A DNA stretch of 64,000 nt from Gracilaria domingensis (Eukaryota; Rhodophyta; Florideophyceae; Gracilariales; Gracilariaceae). The position numbers were made by a program, and so were the translations under genes. Where the stretch lies: assembly GCA_022539475.1 (NCBI GenBank), contig VCMS01000030.1, forward strand, positions 186,001 through 250,000, in the 5' to 3' direction. Below, in pieces: positions 1 through 8,558 of the stretch; within the stretch, counting starts at the first letter, position 1; the number at the start of each line of letters is the position of its first letter. The notes under the pieces were generated by a model. That model made no database searches. It had not been told where the DNA came from and was given only the letters and a program-made list of their open reading frames with translations.

Positions 1-2
1 GA

Positions 3-1232
3 GAGCCGCTTTTGACTCTGATGCCACGTCCAGGTTCTGCAGAACTCTTTCCTGTTCGAGAATCTCTTAAAACATTGGTTTCTCTGCCAGGCACCTTGAA
101 CTTGGGTGCTGTTAGGAAGAAAAAAGCAGTTCTGTCTACTTTTCAACTATCCCGACACATCGTTGCCACTTGTTTGTCATTACTTTTGGATGCAAGCTCA
201 GTAACTCTACATTCTAGTAGCAAGAAACCCAGGACAATAGCTTCTGTGAATGCTCGTGTTAGTGAAAAAATTGTGACAAGGATATTTCAGAAGCAGAAAG
301 CCATGAAAAAGAAGAACGGTGGAAATGTAAATGGCATGAAATACATGACGTTGATCCCTACTCAGCTACAAAAGAAGAACATGATCTTAGAACTACCGTC
401 TCTTGAGCTTGTACGAAGCAACACAGAACCCTACCAACTTTTACGTAATGAACGAATTTCGACCCAGGTCTCAAAGGCGAGCAAGAACCATAAGGAGACC
501 AACATCGCACTATTATCATTTATGTTAATGAACGAAACTGGGAATACGAGCATTCGAGAAGACATGGAAACTTTTGCATTAGAAGGACTTCAAAATTGCA
601 GAAAGGTTTTAGATTGCAGAAAAGAATGTACAAATCGGTCTCTATTCAAGAATGGAATATATAGAAATGACGTTCATACCGAAGATGAAAAGCTTGGTGT
701 CGGTACAGTTGATCCATTCGCCACTTACATACTGGGCCAAAGGATTCCTCTGCACTCATTGTTAGTGAATTTCGAAAAATTGGTTAACCCATTGCTGCTT
801 GAGAATACGAAAGATTTAAGCGTTAAGGTGGATCAGATCGTGAGGTATCCTGTTACTTGGGAACGAAGTGCTATAAGTCGAGTACTGGTGAAAAGCGAAT
901 TCTCTAAAGATCTAGGGACAGCAATTATGGTACGGGAAACACTGGTAGAAGGTCCAGTTTCAGAGAACAACAATATGGATATCAGTTATGCATGTGAACT
1001 TTGTGATTTCAAGCTTTTCGAAGATCCAAAACATGTAATTCAACCACGTGGTGAGACAAATATGTCTCACTGTGAGATCTTGAGCATAAGGTATCCGTTT
1101 TTGGAATGGTACAGTTTGAAAAGCTTTTCTCATCTCAGAAAGAAACATTTTGAGAAAATGCCAGTTACAGTTTCACATTTGCTGAAAAGCAGGGCCTTCA
1201 TATGGCACAAAAATTATATCACAAAAATTTAA
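3..1232 (+). CDS. Partial unknown protein of the KDZ-type element (5' end outside window)
   Basis: The frame is open to the window edge, so the start is missing; at least 410 residues are visible up to the TAA at 1230-1232. I do not recognise the family. The first half is basic and lysine-rich (clusters such as RKKKAV and KKKNGG). Near the C-terminus there is a CELC pair followed about 28 residues later by an HCE, which could be a small zinc-binding site. The last 60 residues are aromatic and basic. A copy of the element palindrome lies in the coding sequence at 1053-1068 and another just downstream. The gene converges with the Pif1-type helicase gene. It is probably an accessory gene of the transposon; that is inferred from position and the shared palindrome only. 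Confidence 0.6.
   Translation, partial: EPLLTLMPRPGSAELFPVRESLKTLVSLPGTLNLGAVRKKKAVLSTFQLSRHIVATCLSLLLDASSVTLHSSSKKPRTIASVNARVSEKIVTRIFQKQKAMKKKNGGNVNGMKYMTLIPTQLQKKNMILELPSLELVRSNTEPYQLLRNERISTQVSKASKNHKETNIALLSFMLMNETGNTSIREDMETFALEGLQNCRKVLDCRKECTNRSLFKNGIYRNDVHTEDEKLGVGTVDPFATYILGQRIPLHSLLVNFEKLVNPLLLENTKDLSVKVDQIVRYPVTWERSAISRVLVKSEFSKDLGTAIMVRETLVEGPVSENNNMDISYACELCDFKLFEDPKHVIQPRGETNMSHCEILSIRYPFLEWYSLKSFSHLRKKHFEKMPVTVSHLLKSRAFIWHKNYITKI
1053..1068. repeat. Element palindrome copy (inside partial unknown gene)
   Basis: The sequence gagacaaatatgtctc differs by one base from the perfect palindrome GAGACATATATGTCTC. It is in coding sequence and reads ETNMSH there. Confidence 0.8.
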
Positions 1233-1329
1233 GGATGCAAAAAGAGAGTGAACAAAAGAGAAACTGAAAAATACATTCATAAATTAGTTGAAATTGCTTC
1301 TGAGCAAAAGCCGCATTTTGGAAATATCC

Positions 1330-1345
1330 GAGACATATGTGTCTC
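1330..1345. repeat. Element palindrome copy (convergent spacer)
   Basis: The sequence gagacatatgtgtctc lies between the 3' ends of the partial unknown gene and the Pif1-type gene. The spacer 1233-1530 is AT-rich and otherwise shows nothing I recognise. Confidence 0.85.
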
Positions 1346-1530
1346 AGGGACAGTATCGACAATATATATTTTTTATAATTGACACACATTTGTAAGAGGA
1401 GATTCAAATAAAACATAAACGTATCCGTACAAAGACTTGGAAATCTTATCTTATCATTTCAAACAAACAGTTCAAATCAAACAACTGTTCTGAGCGGATT
1501 TTCGGTTTTACTACATGGTTGGCCTCAGTG

Positions 1531-3018
1531 TTAGTTATCCAAAATTACCCTTCCAGGATAATGCTTTTGAAGCTTCTGAATGTATTTCATGTAGTCCTCA
1601 GCAGCCTTACTATACTGAATATGTTCTTTTGTGAGACCGCTGACCCATAATCCGCTTAATGACTTGCATCGCGAAAGGGCAACATAGACCATACCGTTCG
1701 GTTTCCAACGGCTCGGAATGAAATCAACAGCAACATTCTGGAGCGTTAGACCTTGGCACTTGTGAATAGTTACGGCATATGCAGGTATTATTGGAAACTG
1801 CTCTCGGGACGCCAAAATAGATGCATCCCTAGCACGAATCGAAAAAGTTTCCTTCCGTAGAATATATTCATCGTAGCCATCCTCAAGCCTATATTTCAGA
1901 TATTGTACTCGTGCTGATGTTCCAAGCGTAACTTCGGATATAATTAACTTTTCCCCAGGAAGAAATGAGCCCGATTTTCTAGTTAACAACACCGCAGCTC
2001 CTATTTTGACGTCGACAACTTCTGGCGCCGCGTTGTGAAGCCTCTCTCTCAGCACTCGGTGAGAAATGTGACCCGCAGAAGATATTGGGACATATGTGTC
2101 TCGAGCAGTGCAATGATACAGTTTTCCAGACAATCGACCTAAAACACGATCATTATATTCGGATACCTGTGAACGATAAAGGAACAGCTTTGTGTGAGAT
2201 CCAGGTGGTTTCAGGATTCCTTTGCTTGTCTTATTTATGCGGTGGACATCATCTTGTGTAACCTTTCCACGACCAATACGTTGGAGAATTGCAAAGAACT
2301 CTTTATCATTCTTTTGTCTATGATTTGCGGAAAGCATGGATACAATGCCCGTCCCAAAACCACCGAAAGTAAGAGACCACGGACGGGAAAGATGAGCGTA
2401 TCGATTTTCCGATGGGAGAGAATCAAATTGCTCAACTGGCCCCAATTGGAAGATATCTCCTGAAAGAACTACTTGTCGGCCTCCAAATGGTAGAGCACAG
2501 TCTACATCATTTCGAACTAAATATCTTAGTATCGCATCGATTGCGTCCAAAGTCTCTGAGTTGAGCAAGAAAACTTCTTCAATAATCAAAACACGAGCTT
2601 GACGAATTTCATTCATTCTCCATTTGTTCTTTTTAATTTCATCAAGAAGCTTCTCTTTCGAGAGAGCCCAGTTAGCATGAATACCAAAAACTGCGCTTAC
2701 TGTTCTTCCTCCGATTGGTCTTGAAGCTTGGTGAGTATGGGAACATGCAATCACTACAGGATACTCTCCAACATTTTTTAATGCGTACTGAATCATAGAT
2801 TGAACCAGCACCGACTTTCCACTTCCTGCACAGCCAAGGAGAGCAATAGATTTTCCACTCTTGAAGGCCTCCATTGTGCGGCGTTGAAGAGGATCCAGAA
2901 TATCTTTCATGACGTTCTCGAGACAGAAATGTCTGATGAGGCACACGAATATTACGGACACGCTTTGCTCAAGAGAGGGAGCAACATGAGATATTTGCCT
3001 CCGTTGGTAGCATGTCAT
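1531..3018 (-). CDS. Pif1-type superfamily 1 DNA helicase of the transposon
   Basis: The 495-residue product is a Pif1-family 5'-3' DNA helicase. Motifs run in order: Walker A GCAGSGKS near residue 63, Walker B VLIIEEV, motif III VVLSGDIFQLGPV, and the C-terminal pair TIHKCQGLTL and VYVALSRCKSLSGL. The Pif1 core is essentially complete, with only a short N-terminal extension. The ATG at 3016-3018 gives the longest protein; an internal ATG shortly before the conserved DPLQRRTMEAF would also work. The gene is divergent from the transposase (373 nt apart) and convergent with the partial unknown gene. Pif1-type helicases are recurrent cargo of large eukaryotic transposons, including Helitrons, but no Rep/HUH motif is visible here. 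A likely role is replication or repair during movement. A host Pif1 origin is less likely because the palindrome also lies inside this gene. Confidence 0.88.
   Translation of the reverse strand: MTCYQRRQISHVAPSLEQSVSVIFVCLIRHFCLENVMKDILDPLQRRTMEAFKSGKSIALLGCAGSGKSVLVQSMIQYALKNVGEYPVVIACSHTHQASRPIGGRTVSAVFGIHANWALSKEKLLDEIKKNKWRMNEIRQARVLIIEEVFLLNSETLDAIDAILRYLVRNDVDCALPFGGRQVVLSGDIFQLGPVEQFDSLPSENRYAHLSRPWSLTFGGFGTGIVSMLSANHRQKNDKEFFAILQRIGRGKVTQDDVHRINKTSKGILKPPGSHTKLFLYRSQVSEYNDRVLGRLSGKLYHCTARDTYVPISSAGHISHRVLRERLHNAAPEVVDVKIGAAVLLTRKSGSFLPGEKLIISEVTLGTSARVQYLKYRLEDGYDEYILRKETFSIRARDASILASREQFPIIPAYAVTIHKCQGLTLQNVAVDFIPSRWKPNGMVYVALSRCKSLSGLWVSGLTKEHIQYSKAAEDYMKYIQKLQKHYPGRVILDN
2087..2102. 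repeat. Element palindrome copy (inside Pif1-type gene)
   Basis: The sequence gggacatatgtgtctc has two mismatches to the perfect palindrome and lies within the helicase coding sequence. Confidence 0.8.
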
Positions 3019-3391
3019 CCTTTCTCAAAACGTGAGGTTTTGAGAAAGGATGGATCTGCACTTTCTGTGCCATATGTTTCTAGAACAAAGCTCCCTAACT
3101 TGGATAATATAGTGTAAGTGGTTTTGAATTTTGGCGCCAAAGGCTTTCCATCCTGTTCTGGTGGCCAGCAGTGCCAGCATGATGTCAGTATTTATCGTAC
3201 GTGTACAGGTAGAGGCACCGAGAATACGATTTGGAATCTGCTGCACATCAGAAGGAGCAAACCCAAATCCTTCCTTGTTCATTCATTCATTCCACGCATC
3301 TGCCCCACATCTGAAGGAGCAAACCCATATCCTTCCTTGTTCATTCATTCATTCCACTTTGTCTCACTGCTCTCCTTTCGAGGCTACTCCA
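3019..3391. promoter_or_regulatory. Divergent spacer between helicase and transposase, with a tandem repeat
   Basis: This 373-nt spacer should hold both promoters. Its notable content is a tandem duplication: about 51 nt starting at 3244 recurs at 3306 (period 62), each copy ending in a run of ATTC repeats. The two copies read in different frames, which argues that this stretch is untranslated leader and supports starting the transposase at 3392. No TATA box stood out. Confidence 0.5.
3244..3356 (+). repeat. Two-copy tandem repeat, period 62 nt
   Basis: Each copy has the core cacatc-gaaggagcaaaccc followed by tccttccttg and an attc-rich tail. The copies differ at only a few positions, so the duplication is recent. 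It lies in the presumed transposase leader. Confidence 0.85.
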
Positions 3392-6300
3392 ATGGATTCT
3401 GAATGGACCGAGTCTGATATCCATCGCATGAACATTGCGGTAAATCAGATAGAATTGGATACCGGAGGGAAAGATTTATCGAACGAACCCTATACAATAC
3501 CACACCCCTGCATTGCCACAAATGATGGAACAGAGCAACATCAAGACATATCTGTACCCACAAATGAATCCTATCAAGCAATTCCTGCCTTCGGCTTTGA
3601 TCTGCAAACAATTATTCAAATGAACACCGCTATGAGAGAGCTCAATCAGAAAAAGCAGGAACTACAAGCAGATGAAGATTTCGTCGATGAAACTGTTTAC
3701 TTAAGTAGCAATGATGTTATCTTTTCCTATCAAACTCTGTTACAATCACGACCAGGCACGAAACATGGGAAAGGTGGGCGTCGTCATGCTGCTGGGGCGG
3801 CAGAGCAGAGAGCCAAAATCCCCGAGTCCCTGAAGACGATGGTGTGGAAGTTTCTTTCTCACGCTCTAGGAGGCATCGAAAAGGCCATTCACAGAATTTT
3901 CGAAGGATTGCGATTTCGATCTTTGGCCGTTCCTCTATCACCTGGATGGGAAAATAACTTGAAAACTTATCTTGGGCAGCTCTTGCGAAATGTGGATCGT
4001 GTCGCTGCGTCTATGTTTCAACTGGTTCCAAACTGCCCAGTTCTATGTCTCTGCACAAGAACGCAGTTCTCACAGGTTGGAATAGATGAATGTAACGCAA
4101 TGGAACGTCATGTGGCCTGCACATGGATATCACTCGATGGTGTGGTTCTTTGCACATGTATTGGACTGACTCAATTTCGGATCCTTGGCACAGATGGACA
4201 GCCGGAAGAGAACCAATGCCTACATGTAAAAGGATTGTATGGATTTCTTCAAGGTATAGCCAGTACTTGTGGGATCAGGCCCCTTGATGTTGGGCAACTT
4301 CTAGCCGAGATGTATAAAACTATATTTGGATCTCATCATGAGACATATATGTCCCGTTCTAATGCTCATATTCTGTTTAATAATAGAATATGCGTATTGT
4401 CTTCTGTCTCAAAAGTTTCCGTCAAGGATGTGCTTTGCATGATTCCTGTTCGATGCATGCGCCATGGGCAATATATTTGTGCATTTTGTGACACAGCATA
4501 TCATGGAGGATGTGAACACACTCGTGGAGTTCAAGCCGAACTACAGGCTCGCAGTGATGACTCAGAAAGCACTTTGAAAGTCGAAAGTATGGGCGAAGAA
4601 GAAGGGGTGTTCGGAACTCCGTTTTATACGAAGTCTTTGTCCTATCTACCCCTACCACCAGTAAGTTGCTCGAAAGCAATACAGGTAGACCTGAACGCTT
4701 GCAACTTAGCATCTATGGGGAAACCGTTTCAGATACATGCACCGACACACTGTCAAAAATGTGGCTCTCGGAGACAAGAAAGCTCGCAAAAACTTTGGAA
4801 AGATGGGGTGCTCATGTGTACAAGAGAACCTTGTGCACTTCATGTAGAAGAATATGTTTGTAGTAATCAAACATGTAACTCACCAATTCAACCAGAAGGA
4901 CGAGAACAGTTTGTTTTGCTGTTGAACATGTGCACTGCCGGGACTCATGCCTTGTTACGACAAGAACTTATCGGAGTCGTGCTAGGAAACGGGACATTGA
5001 ACAGTCGTTTAAAACACTTCCATTCACAGGTGCAAGCTAACGTAAATGCTGGATATTTTGGCTCCAGTACTGTTCCATGCAGATCGGTTCGAACCATTCA
5101 GGACATGTGTATCTTGATGATTAAGCTCATGACGATGGAACCAGATGTCGCACTGTTTAGGTGCGACACTTGTGAAGATTCTTCTGAAACTATTCCGATC
5201 ATATGTATAGACGGTATCCAATTGGGGTATCTGAAGAACAAACAAGTTAGGCTTAGGAATATTTCTCAGAAATGTGAGCCACTTCCGCGGTCAATGGCCA
5301 GGTCCAAAGGGAGCACATATCGACCACTAACTGGACTCATACGAAAGGACACGGCGGTCAAATTGTTTATGTCCACATTGAAAGGAAATATTGGGACTTG
5401 CACGAGAACAAATGTGAAAGAATTTGTCATGTGTATTCGACTCGTTAGTGACAATATTATTCCTCACACGTTTTGTACGGAATCCATATGCGGTAGTACT
5501 CCGAATGATACCTCAAATGATATTGGTAATCATTGCCACTTATTCTCAATTCGAAGGCTGGCAAGCTCCTTCTTCGATCAAGCTTCTCTTTTACATCGTT
5601 TTCTGCTACCACTCCATTATTTTATCTCTGGTCTTTCCCCAACCACATTGGAAACTTTTGGGGCTCTAGGATCGGATCCTCATTCGATTACAGACATAAT
5701 TTCAAACAAGCTTGATTTGCTGCAAAACGAATCTAGGTTACAGAATACAGGTATACCTTGGCTCAATTCGGACTTATTGGGCTCCCAGGGAAGAAGTGAT
5801 CGAAGGAAAGAGTTGTTTCATATGTTTGCTATGTTTTTCAAAGGGCCAGTATGTCAGTTTATTAGAAGATCAGATCTGCCGGCAGTTTGGTGCCTGGGAC
5901 ATATATGTCTCGAACCAGAGACGCAATCAACTCTCTATGTTCTTAGCAATCCCGAGACGCTGGTTAATGCCGTGGAACAAACCAATATTCTATCCACATC
6001 CCGTTTGCTTCAAGCAGGACTACAGACAATTGTCGAAATTGAGCTTCATGGATCTGTCGAAAAGGGAAGAGAAATGCGGTTTGCAGTGGGCTGTATACTA
6101 CTACGTTGTCACGATTGCGTACAGAAGTTTTACGGATATTATGAAGATCCTCCTCGAAAAAGCTCAGCATTTACATATGCTCAAGAATGGAGTTCAACAA
6201 ACAAAGACGAACTCTTACAAAGAATGTCTAACAAATACAGAGCAGACAAATTGGAAAAAGTTTCAAGTTTAGATGAAGCTCTTTATACTGGATCATACTT

Positions 6301-6934
6301 TCCAGGACGTGAGCAAGTCAGACCACTCCCATTCAACAACGATGAAGTTGGAGAATCTGAAATGGGGGTCTTTGGTCTATGTTCAAAACAGTTCTTTCAA
6401 AAGCAAAACAGTTTTACACCCGGCGCTATGACAATATCTTGTGCATGTGCTAGCCCTGTAACGCTTGGTATTAAAGTCCTTTATCGTAACGAAGGTCCAA
6501 AAGTGGTATTGGATATGATTGTGTCCCGATTTCCAAAGATCCCAAGGTTTATCGTGTACGATTTTTCATGTGGGCTTTTTAATTCCTGTGTTAACACTCT
6601 ATGGTGGGCATTAGCGGAGTCAACAATCGTAAGTGACAAATTCCATATTGAAAACCACAAGCACTGCTCTCCCTCGTATAATCCAAGAGTTTACGTTGAA
6701 CTCGACACAAAGAACACTGTGTCCCATGAACAGAGAAATAGCGGCATTAGAGTTATTGGACGATCGTTACGAAATGGCGGTCATGGCTATTATATTGCTT
6801 TGCTCGCTTACCAGGCATTAATTCAGAATATTAAGGCCAAAGCAAAGCTGACCAAGAAGTATCAAACGAGAGAGAGCTTCGTTTCAGAGCATGATTTAGA
6901 ATGGTCTTATTTTCACTGTTTGAATATGAACTGA
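3392..6934 (+). CDS. KDZ-superfamily (Kyakuja-Dileera-Zisupton) transposase
   Basis: This 1180-residue protein is the probable transposase. An N-terminal region with DE-rich stretches is followed by a Cys/His cluster of CxxC...CxH type (CAFCDTAYHGGCEH from about residue 363) and a second one (CQKCG...CTREPC...CSNQTC) near residues 450-495. The C-terminal core has the KDZ signature: YDFSCGL, then SDKFHIENHKHCSPSY from about residue 1081, then NTVSHEQRNSGIRVI. In KDZ proteins these aligned Asp, His/Cys and Glu-Gln-x-Asn-Ser positions form the catalytic region. I start at the ATG at 3392; the frame is open further upstream, to about 3131, but that part is a tandem repeat. Two palindrome copies lie in the coding sequence. 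The frame is intact, so it may be functional or only recently silenced. It is divergent from the Pif1-type gene. Confidence 0.87.
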   Translation: MDSEWTESDIHRMNIAVNQIELDTGGKDLSNEPYTIPHPCIATNDGTEQHQDISVPTNESYQAIPAFGFDLQTIIQMNTAMRELNQKKQELQADEDFVDETVYLSSNDVIFSYQTLLQSRPGTKHGKGGRRHAAGAAEQRAKIPESLKTMVWKFLSHALGGIEKAIHRIFEGLRFRSLAVPLSPGWENNLKTYLGQLLRNVDRVAASMFQLVPNCPVLCLCTRTQFSQVGIDECNAMERHVACTWISLDGVVLCTCIGLTQFRILGTDGQPEENQCLHVKGLYGFLQGIASTCGIRPLDVGQLLAEMYKTIFGSHHETYMSRSNAHILFNNRICVLSSVSKVSVKDVLCMIPVRCMRHGQYICAFCDTAYHGGCEHTRGVQAELQARSDDSESTLKVESMGEEEGVFGTPFYTKSLSYLPLPPVSCSKAIQVDLNACNLASMGKPFQIHAPTHCQKCGSRRQESSQKLWKDGVLMCTREPCALHVEEYVCSNQTCNSPIQPEGREQFVLLLNMCTAGTHALLRQELIGVVLGNGTLNSRLKHFHSQVQANVNAGYFGSSTVPCRSVRTIQDMCILMIKLMTMEPDVALFRCDTCEDSSETIPIICIDGIQLGYLKNKQVRLRNISQKCEPLPRSMARSKGSTYRPLTGLIRKDTAVKLFMSTLKGNIGTCTRTNVKEFVMCIRLVSDNIIPHTFCTESICGSTPNDTSNDIGNHCHLFSIRRLASSFFDQASLLHRFLLPLHYFISGLSPTTLETFGALGSDPHSITDIISNKLDLLQNESRLQNTGIPWLNSDLLGSQGRSDRRKELFHMFAMFFKGPVCQFIRRSDLPAVWCLGHICLEPETQSTLYVLSNPETLVNAVEQTNILSTSRLLQAGLQTIVEIELHGSVEKGREMRFAVGCILLRCHDCVQKFYGYYEDPPRKSSAFTYAQEWSSTNKDELLQRMSNKYRADKLEKVSSLDEALYTGSYFPGREQVRPLPFNNDEVGESEMGVFGLCSKQFFQKQNSFTPGAMTISCACASPVTLGIKVLYRNEGPKVVLDMIVSRFPKIPRFIVYDFSCGLFNSCVNTLWWALAESTIVSDKFHIENHKHCSPSYNPRVYVELDTKNTVSHEQRNSGIRVIGRSLRNGGHGYYIALLAYQALIQNIKAKAKLTKKYQTRESFVSEHDLEWSYFHCLNMN
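4340..4355. repeat. Element palindrome copy (inside transposase gene)
   Basis: The sequence gagacatatatgtccc has one mismatch and reads ETYMSR in the transposase frame, the same peptide start as in the 502-aa gene at 22.4 kb. Confidence 0.85.
5896..5911. repeat. Element palindrome copy (inside transposase gene)
   Basis: The sequence gggacatatatgtctc has one mismatch. It is read in a different codon phase from the copy at 4340 (GHICLE), so a shared peptide does not explain the motif. Confidence 0.85.
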
Positions 6935-6975
6935 TTTTATTCCAAAGTCGTCTTTTAATTAAAAGAATACTACTC

Positions 6976-6991
6976 AAGACATATATGTCTT
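6976..6991. repeat. Element palindrome copy, 41 nt after the transposase stop
   Basis: The sequence aagacatatatgtctt is a perfect 16-bp palindrome, extended to 18 bp by flanking C and G. Confidence 0.9.
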
Positions 6992-7364
6992 GGTTGTTGA
7001 TCGCAATTTATTTCTTTGATCTCCCCTTGGAAAGGCAGCATTATACCTTCAAGCATTCTTGACAAATTCTCTTCTTACGTTGCAAAGACGAACAGTATAG
7101 ACTTGTACGTATGACAAAAATTACCACAACTATCATTTGTGGGCTTTTAACACAAAGTTGCTTTCCAAAAACTTAGTAGTCGGTGGAAGATAAATTGATT
7201 TTCTGCTTGCAAAGCGAAATGTTCTTGCTTTGCTGCGTTGTCAGATGCTTGGTGACTAAAGATCTGCTCTGGAAAATAGGAAGCAGCATGTGAAAGCAGC
7301 TTTTGCGTGATCCTTGCAGTCGCGGATATCTGTGTGTGGTTTCTGTAAAGCAAAAATTTTGGCT

Positions 7365-7380
7365 TAGACATATATGTCTC
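7365..7380. repeat. Element palindrome copy
   Basis: The sequence tagacatatatgtctc has a perfect GACATATATGTC core. It lies in the noncoding interval between the full transposase gene and the first relic. Confidence 0.88.
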
Positions 7381-7559
7381 GCAGTACTGGTTTGCGCACT
7401 TTGGTCCAGGATGGTGTCTGTGACCTAAACTAATTCCGTAAATGACTTGCTGCTATTAACTGTACACTATTTTACAAGAAAAAATTTCGCCCACCTTTGG
7501 GCAATCTAGGTACACAGTTGCGGTGGTGGTGCTCACGAATGCCGTGCAATGAGCAAATT

Positions 7560-7700
7560 AAATTTTCTTGTTTCTGCCAAGCGTTAATTCGAAACATTAA
7601 AGCCGAAGCAAAATTGACAGAGAAGTTTAAGACAAGAAGCAATTCATTATCTGAACATGATCTAGAATGGTGTTACTTTCATTGCTTACAAATGAAATGA
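7560..7700 (+). pseudogene. Relic of a second KDZ transposase 3' end
   Basis: This is a diverged copy of the last 45-50 codons of the transposase at 3392-6934. Its readable tail QALIRNIKAEAKL...SEHDLEWCYFHCLQMK matches QALIQNIKAKAKL...SEHDLEWSYFHCLNMN. The rest of that copy is absent. A decayed palindrome (agcatatatggattg) follows the stop by about 38 nt. It is either the remnant of an older insertion or a tandem duplication of the element end. Confidence 0.8.
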
Positions 7701-7737
7701 GATAGGCAAATAATTTTGTATATCTAAACCTTGATTT

Positions 7738-7755
7738 AAGAGCATATATGGATTG
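7738..7755. repeat. Decayed element palindrome after second transposase tail
   Basis: The stretch aagagcatatatggattg resembles caagacatatatgtcttg with several changes. It is called mainly because of its position, 38 nt after the relic's stop, matching the other two tails. Confidence 0.5.
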
Positions 7756-7949
7756 TACATGTTTAGAGAAAGTTGAAGTTAATTCATTGCAAATGTTTGG
7801 TTCTACTTAGTATAGGAACGTGTGAAAGTGTTGTGCAGTTATTTAGGCAACGTTAGTTATGACATAGTGGCTTTATTTGTCATTCTATGTTGCTCTATTA
7901 CGAGGAATGAGCCATGCAACTCAACGTGATAAAAAGGTGTAGATGAACT

Positions 7950-8000
7950 GATGTTTCAAGCGTAGAGTGGCGTTACTTTTATTGTTTGGAAATGAAATAA
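7950..8000 (+). pseudogene. Relic of a third KDZ transposase 3' end
   Basis: About 12 codons are recognisable, reading VEWRYFYCLEMK then TAA. This corresponds to the transposase end LEWSYFHCLNMN. Its short length makes it weak alone, but the next palindrome lies 33-35 nt downstream, as for the other tails. Confidence 0.55.
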
Positions 8001-8034
8001 ATTGTGAAGGTTTTGAATGGAAAGGATGTGAGGT

Positions 8035-8048
8035 GGACATACATGTCC
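8035..8048. repeat. Decayed element palindrome, last in the left block
   Basis: The sequence ggacatacatgtcc keeps the outer arms with a changed centre. It is the last copy before an 11-kb stretch where I found none. Confidence 0.65.
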
Positions 8049-8050
8049 TG

Positions 8051-8558
8051 CAAGATGTGCGAGAGAGATTCCCCGCTGCCTACTTGCGCTGTGCAGCAGG
8101 ATGTCAAGTTGCCATGGACCTTGACTCATGGGAATGAATTATATTAAAAAGTTGAATAATATTAATAAATTTGCAATGCGGTGCGAACTGGCAGATGTTG
8201 TATGTATGATTCGAAGCATTCAGATTCCAAGTTCGCCTTCTCTAGACTTACCTCAGAGTCGGATGATCCGACAAAGCGTCTGCAAGAAAGTCCAGCGAGA
8301 ACTCAGCGCGAAGTCGAGATGTAGGGGATAGCTTGAATGAGCTTCAACATTTGCTGAGCGTCCAGCTTCATTCCATCAGCTCCTTGGTCAGTGCTGTCAC
8401 TCCGTCTCACCAGCGCATCGTTTCTATGGAGGAGGCCCAAATCGTGACAAACCTCGGATCTCAATAAAGCGTGATGCCGCTACTATCATGTACAGACGCT
8501 TGAGCTCCGTCCGGAGTGATTAGAAGCAGGTTTGTACGCACTAAAGATATCTCTGTCC
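8051..8558. other. Spacer with coding-like remnants upstream of the REJ-like gene
   Basis: No intact gene is visible. On the plus strand two short stretches look like former coding sequence: about 8210-8325 (contains SESDDPTKRLQESPARTQRE) and about 8330-8467 (contains LQHLLSVQLHSISSLVSA, ending at TAA), in different frames. They could be remains of an element gene or an upstream exon of the REJ-like gene. I cannot decide between these. Confidence 0.35.

Larger units (their letters stand above)
1..8050. mobile_element. KDZ-type DNA transposon block, left part (window edge to about 8.05 kb)
   Basis: This block holds a partial unknown gene, a Pif1-type helicase on the minus strand, a KDZ-superfamily transposase on the plus strand and two shorter relics of transposase 3' ends. 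It is tied together by a palindrome, consensus GAGACATATRTGTCTC, seen at 1053, 1330, 2087, 4340, 5896, 6976 and 7365, with decayed copies near 7738 and 8035. The left end is outside the window. I could not identify terminal inverted repeats or target-site duplications; the right limit is set at the last palindrome. KDZ elements are cut-and-paste-type DNA transposons whose larger members are known to carry accessory genes. The three successive transposase tails suggest nested or repeated insertions of related copies. Confidence 0.75.

Noticed and set aside
1531-3018. Reading the Pif1-type helicase as evidence for a Helitron
   Set aside because: No Rep/HUH nuclease motif or Helitron ends were seen, while a KDZ transposase is adjacent and shares the palindrome.
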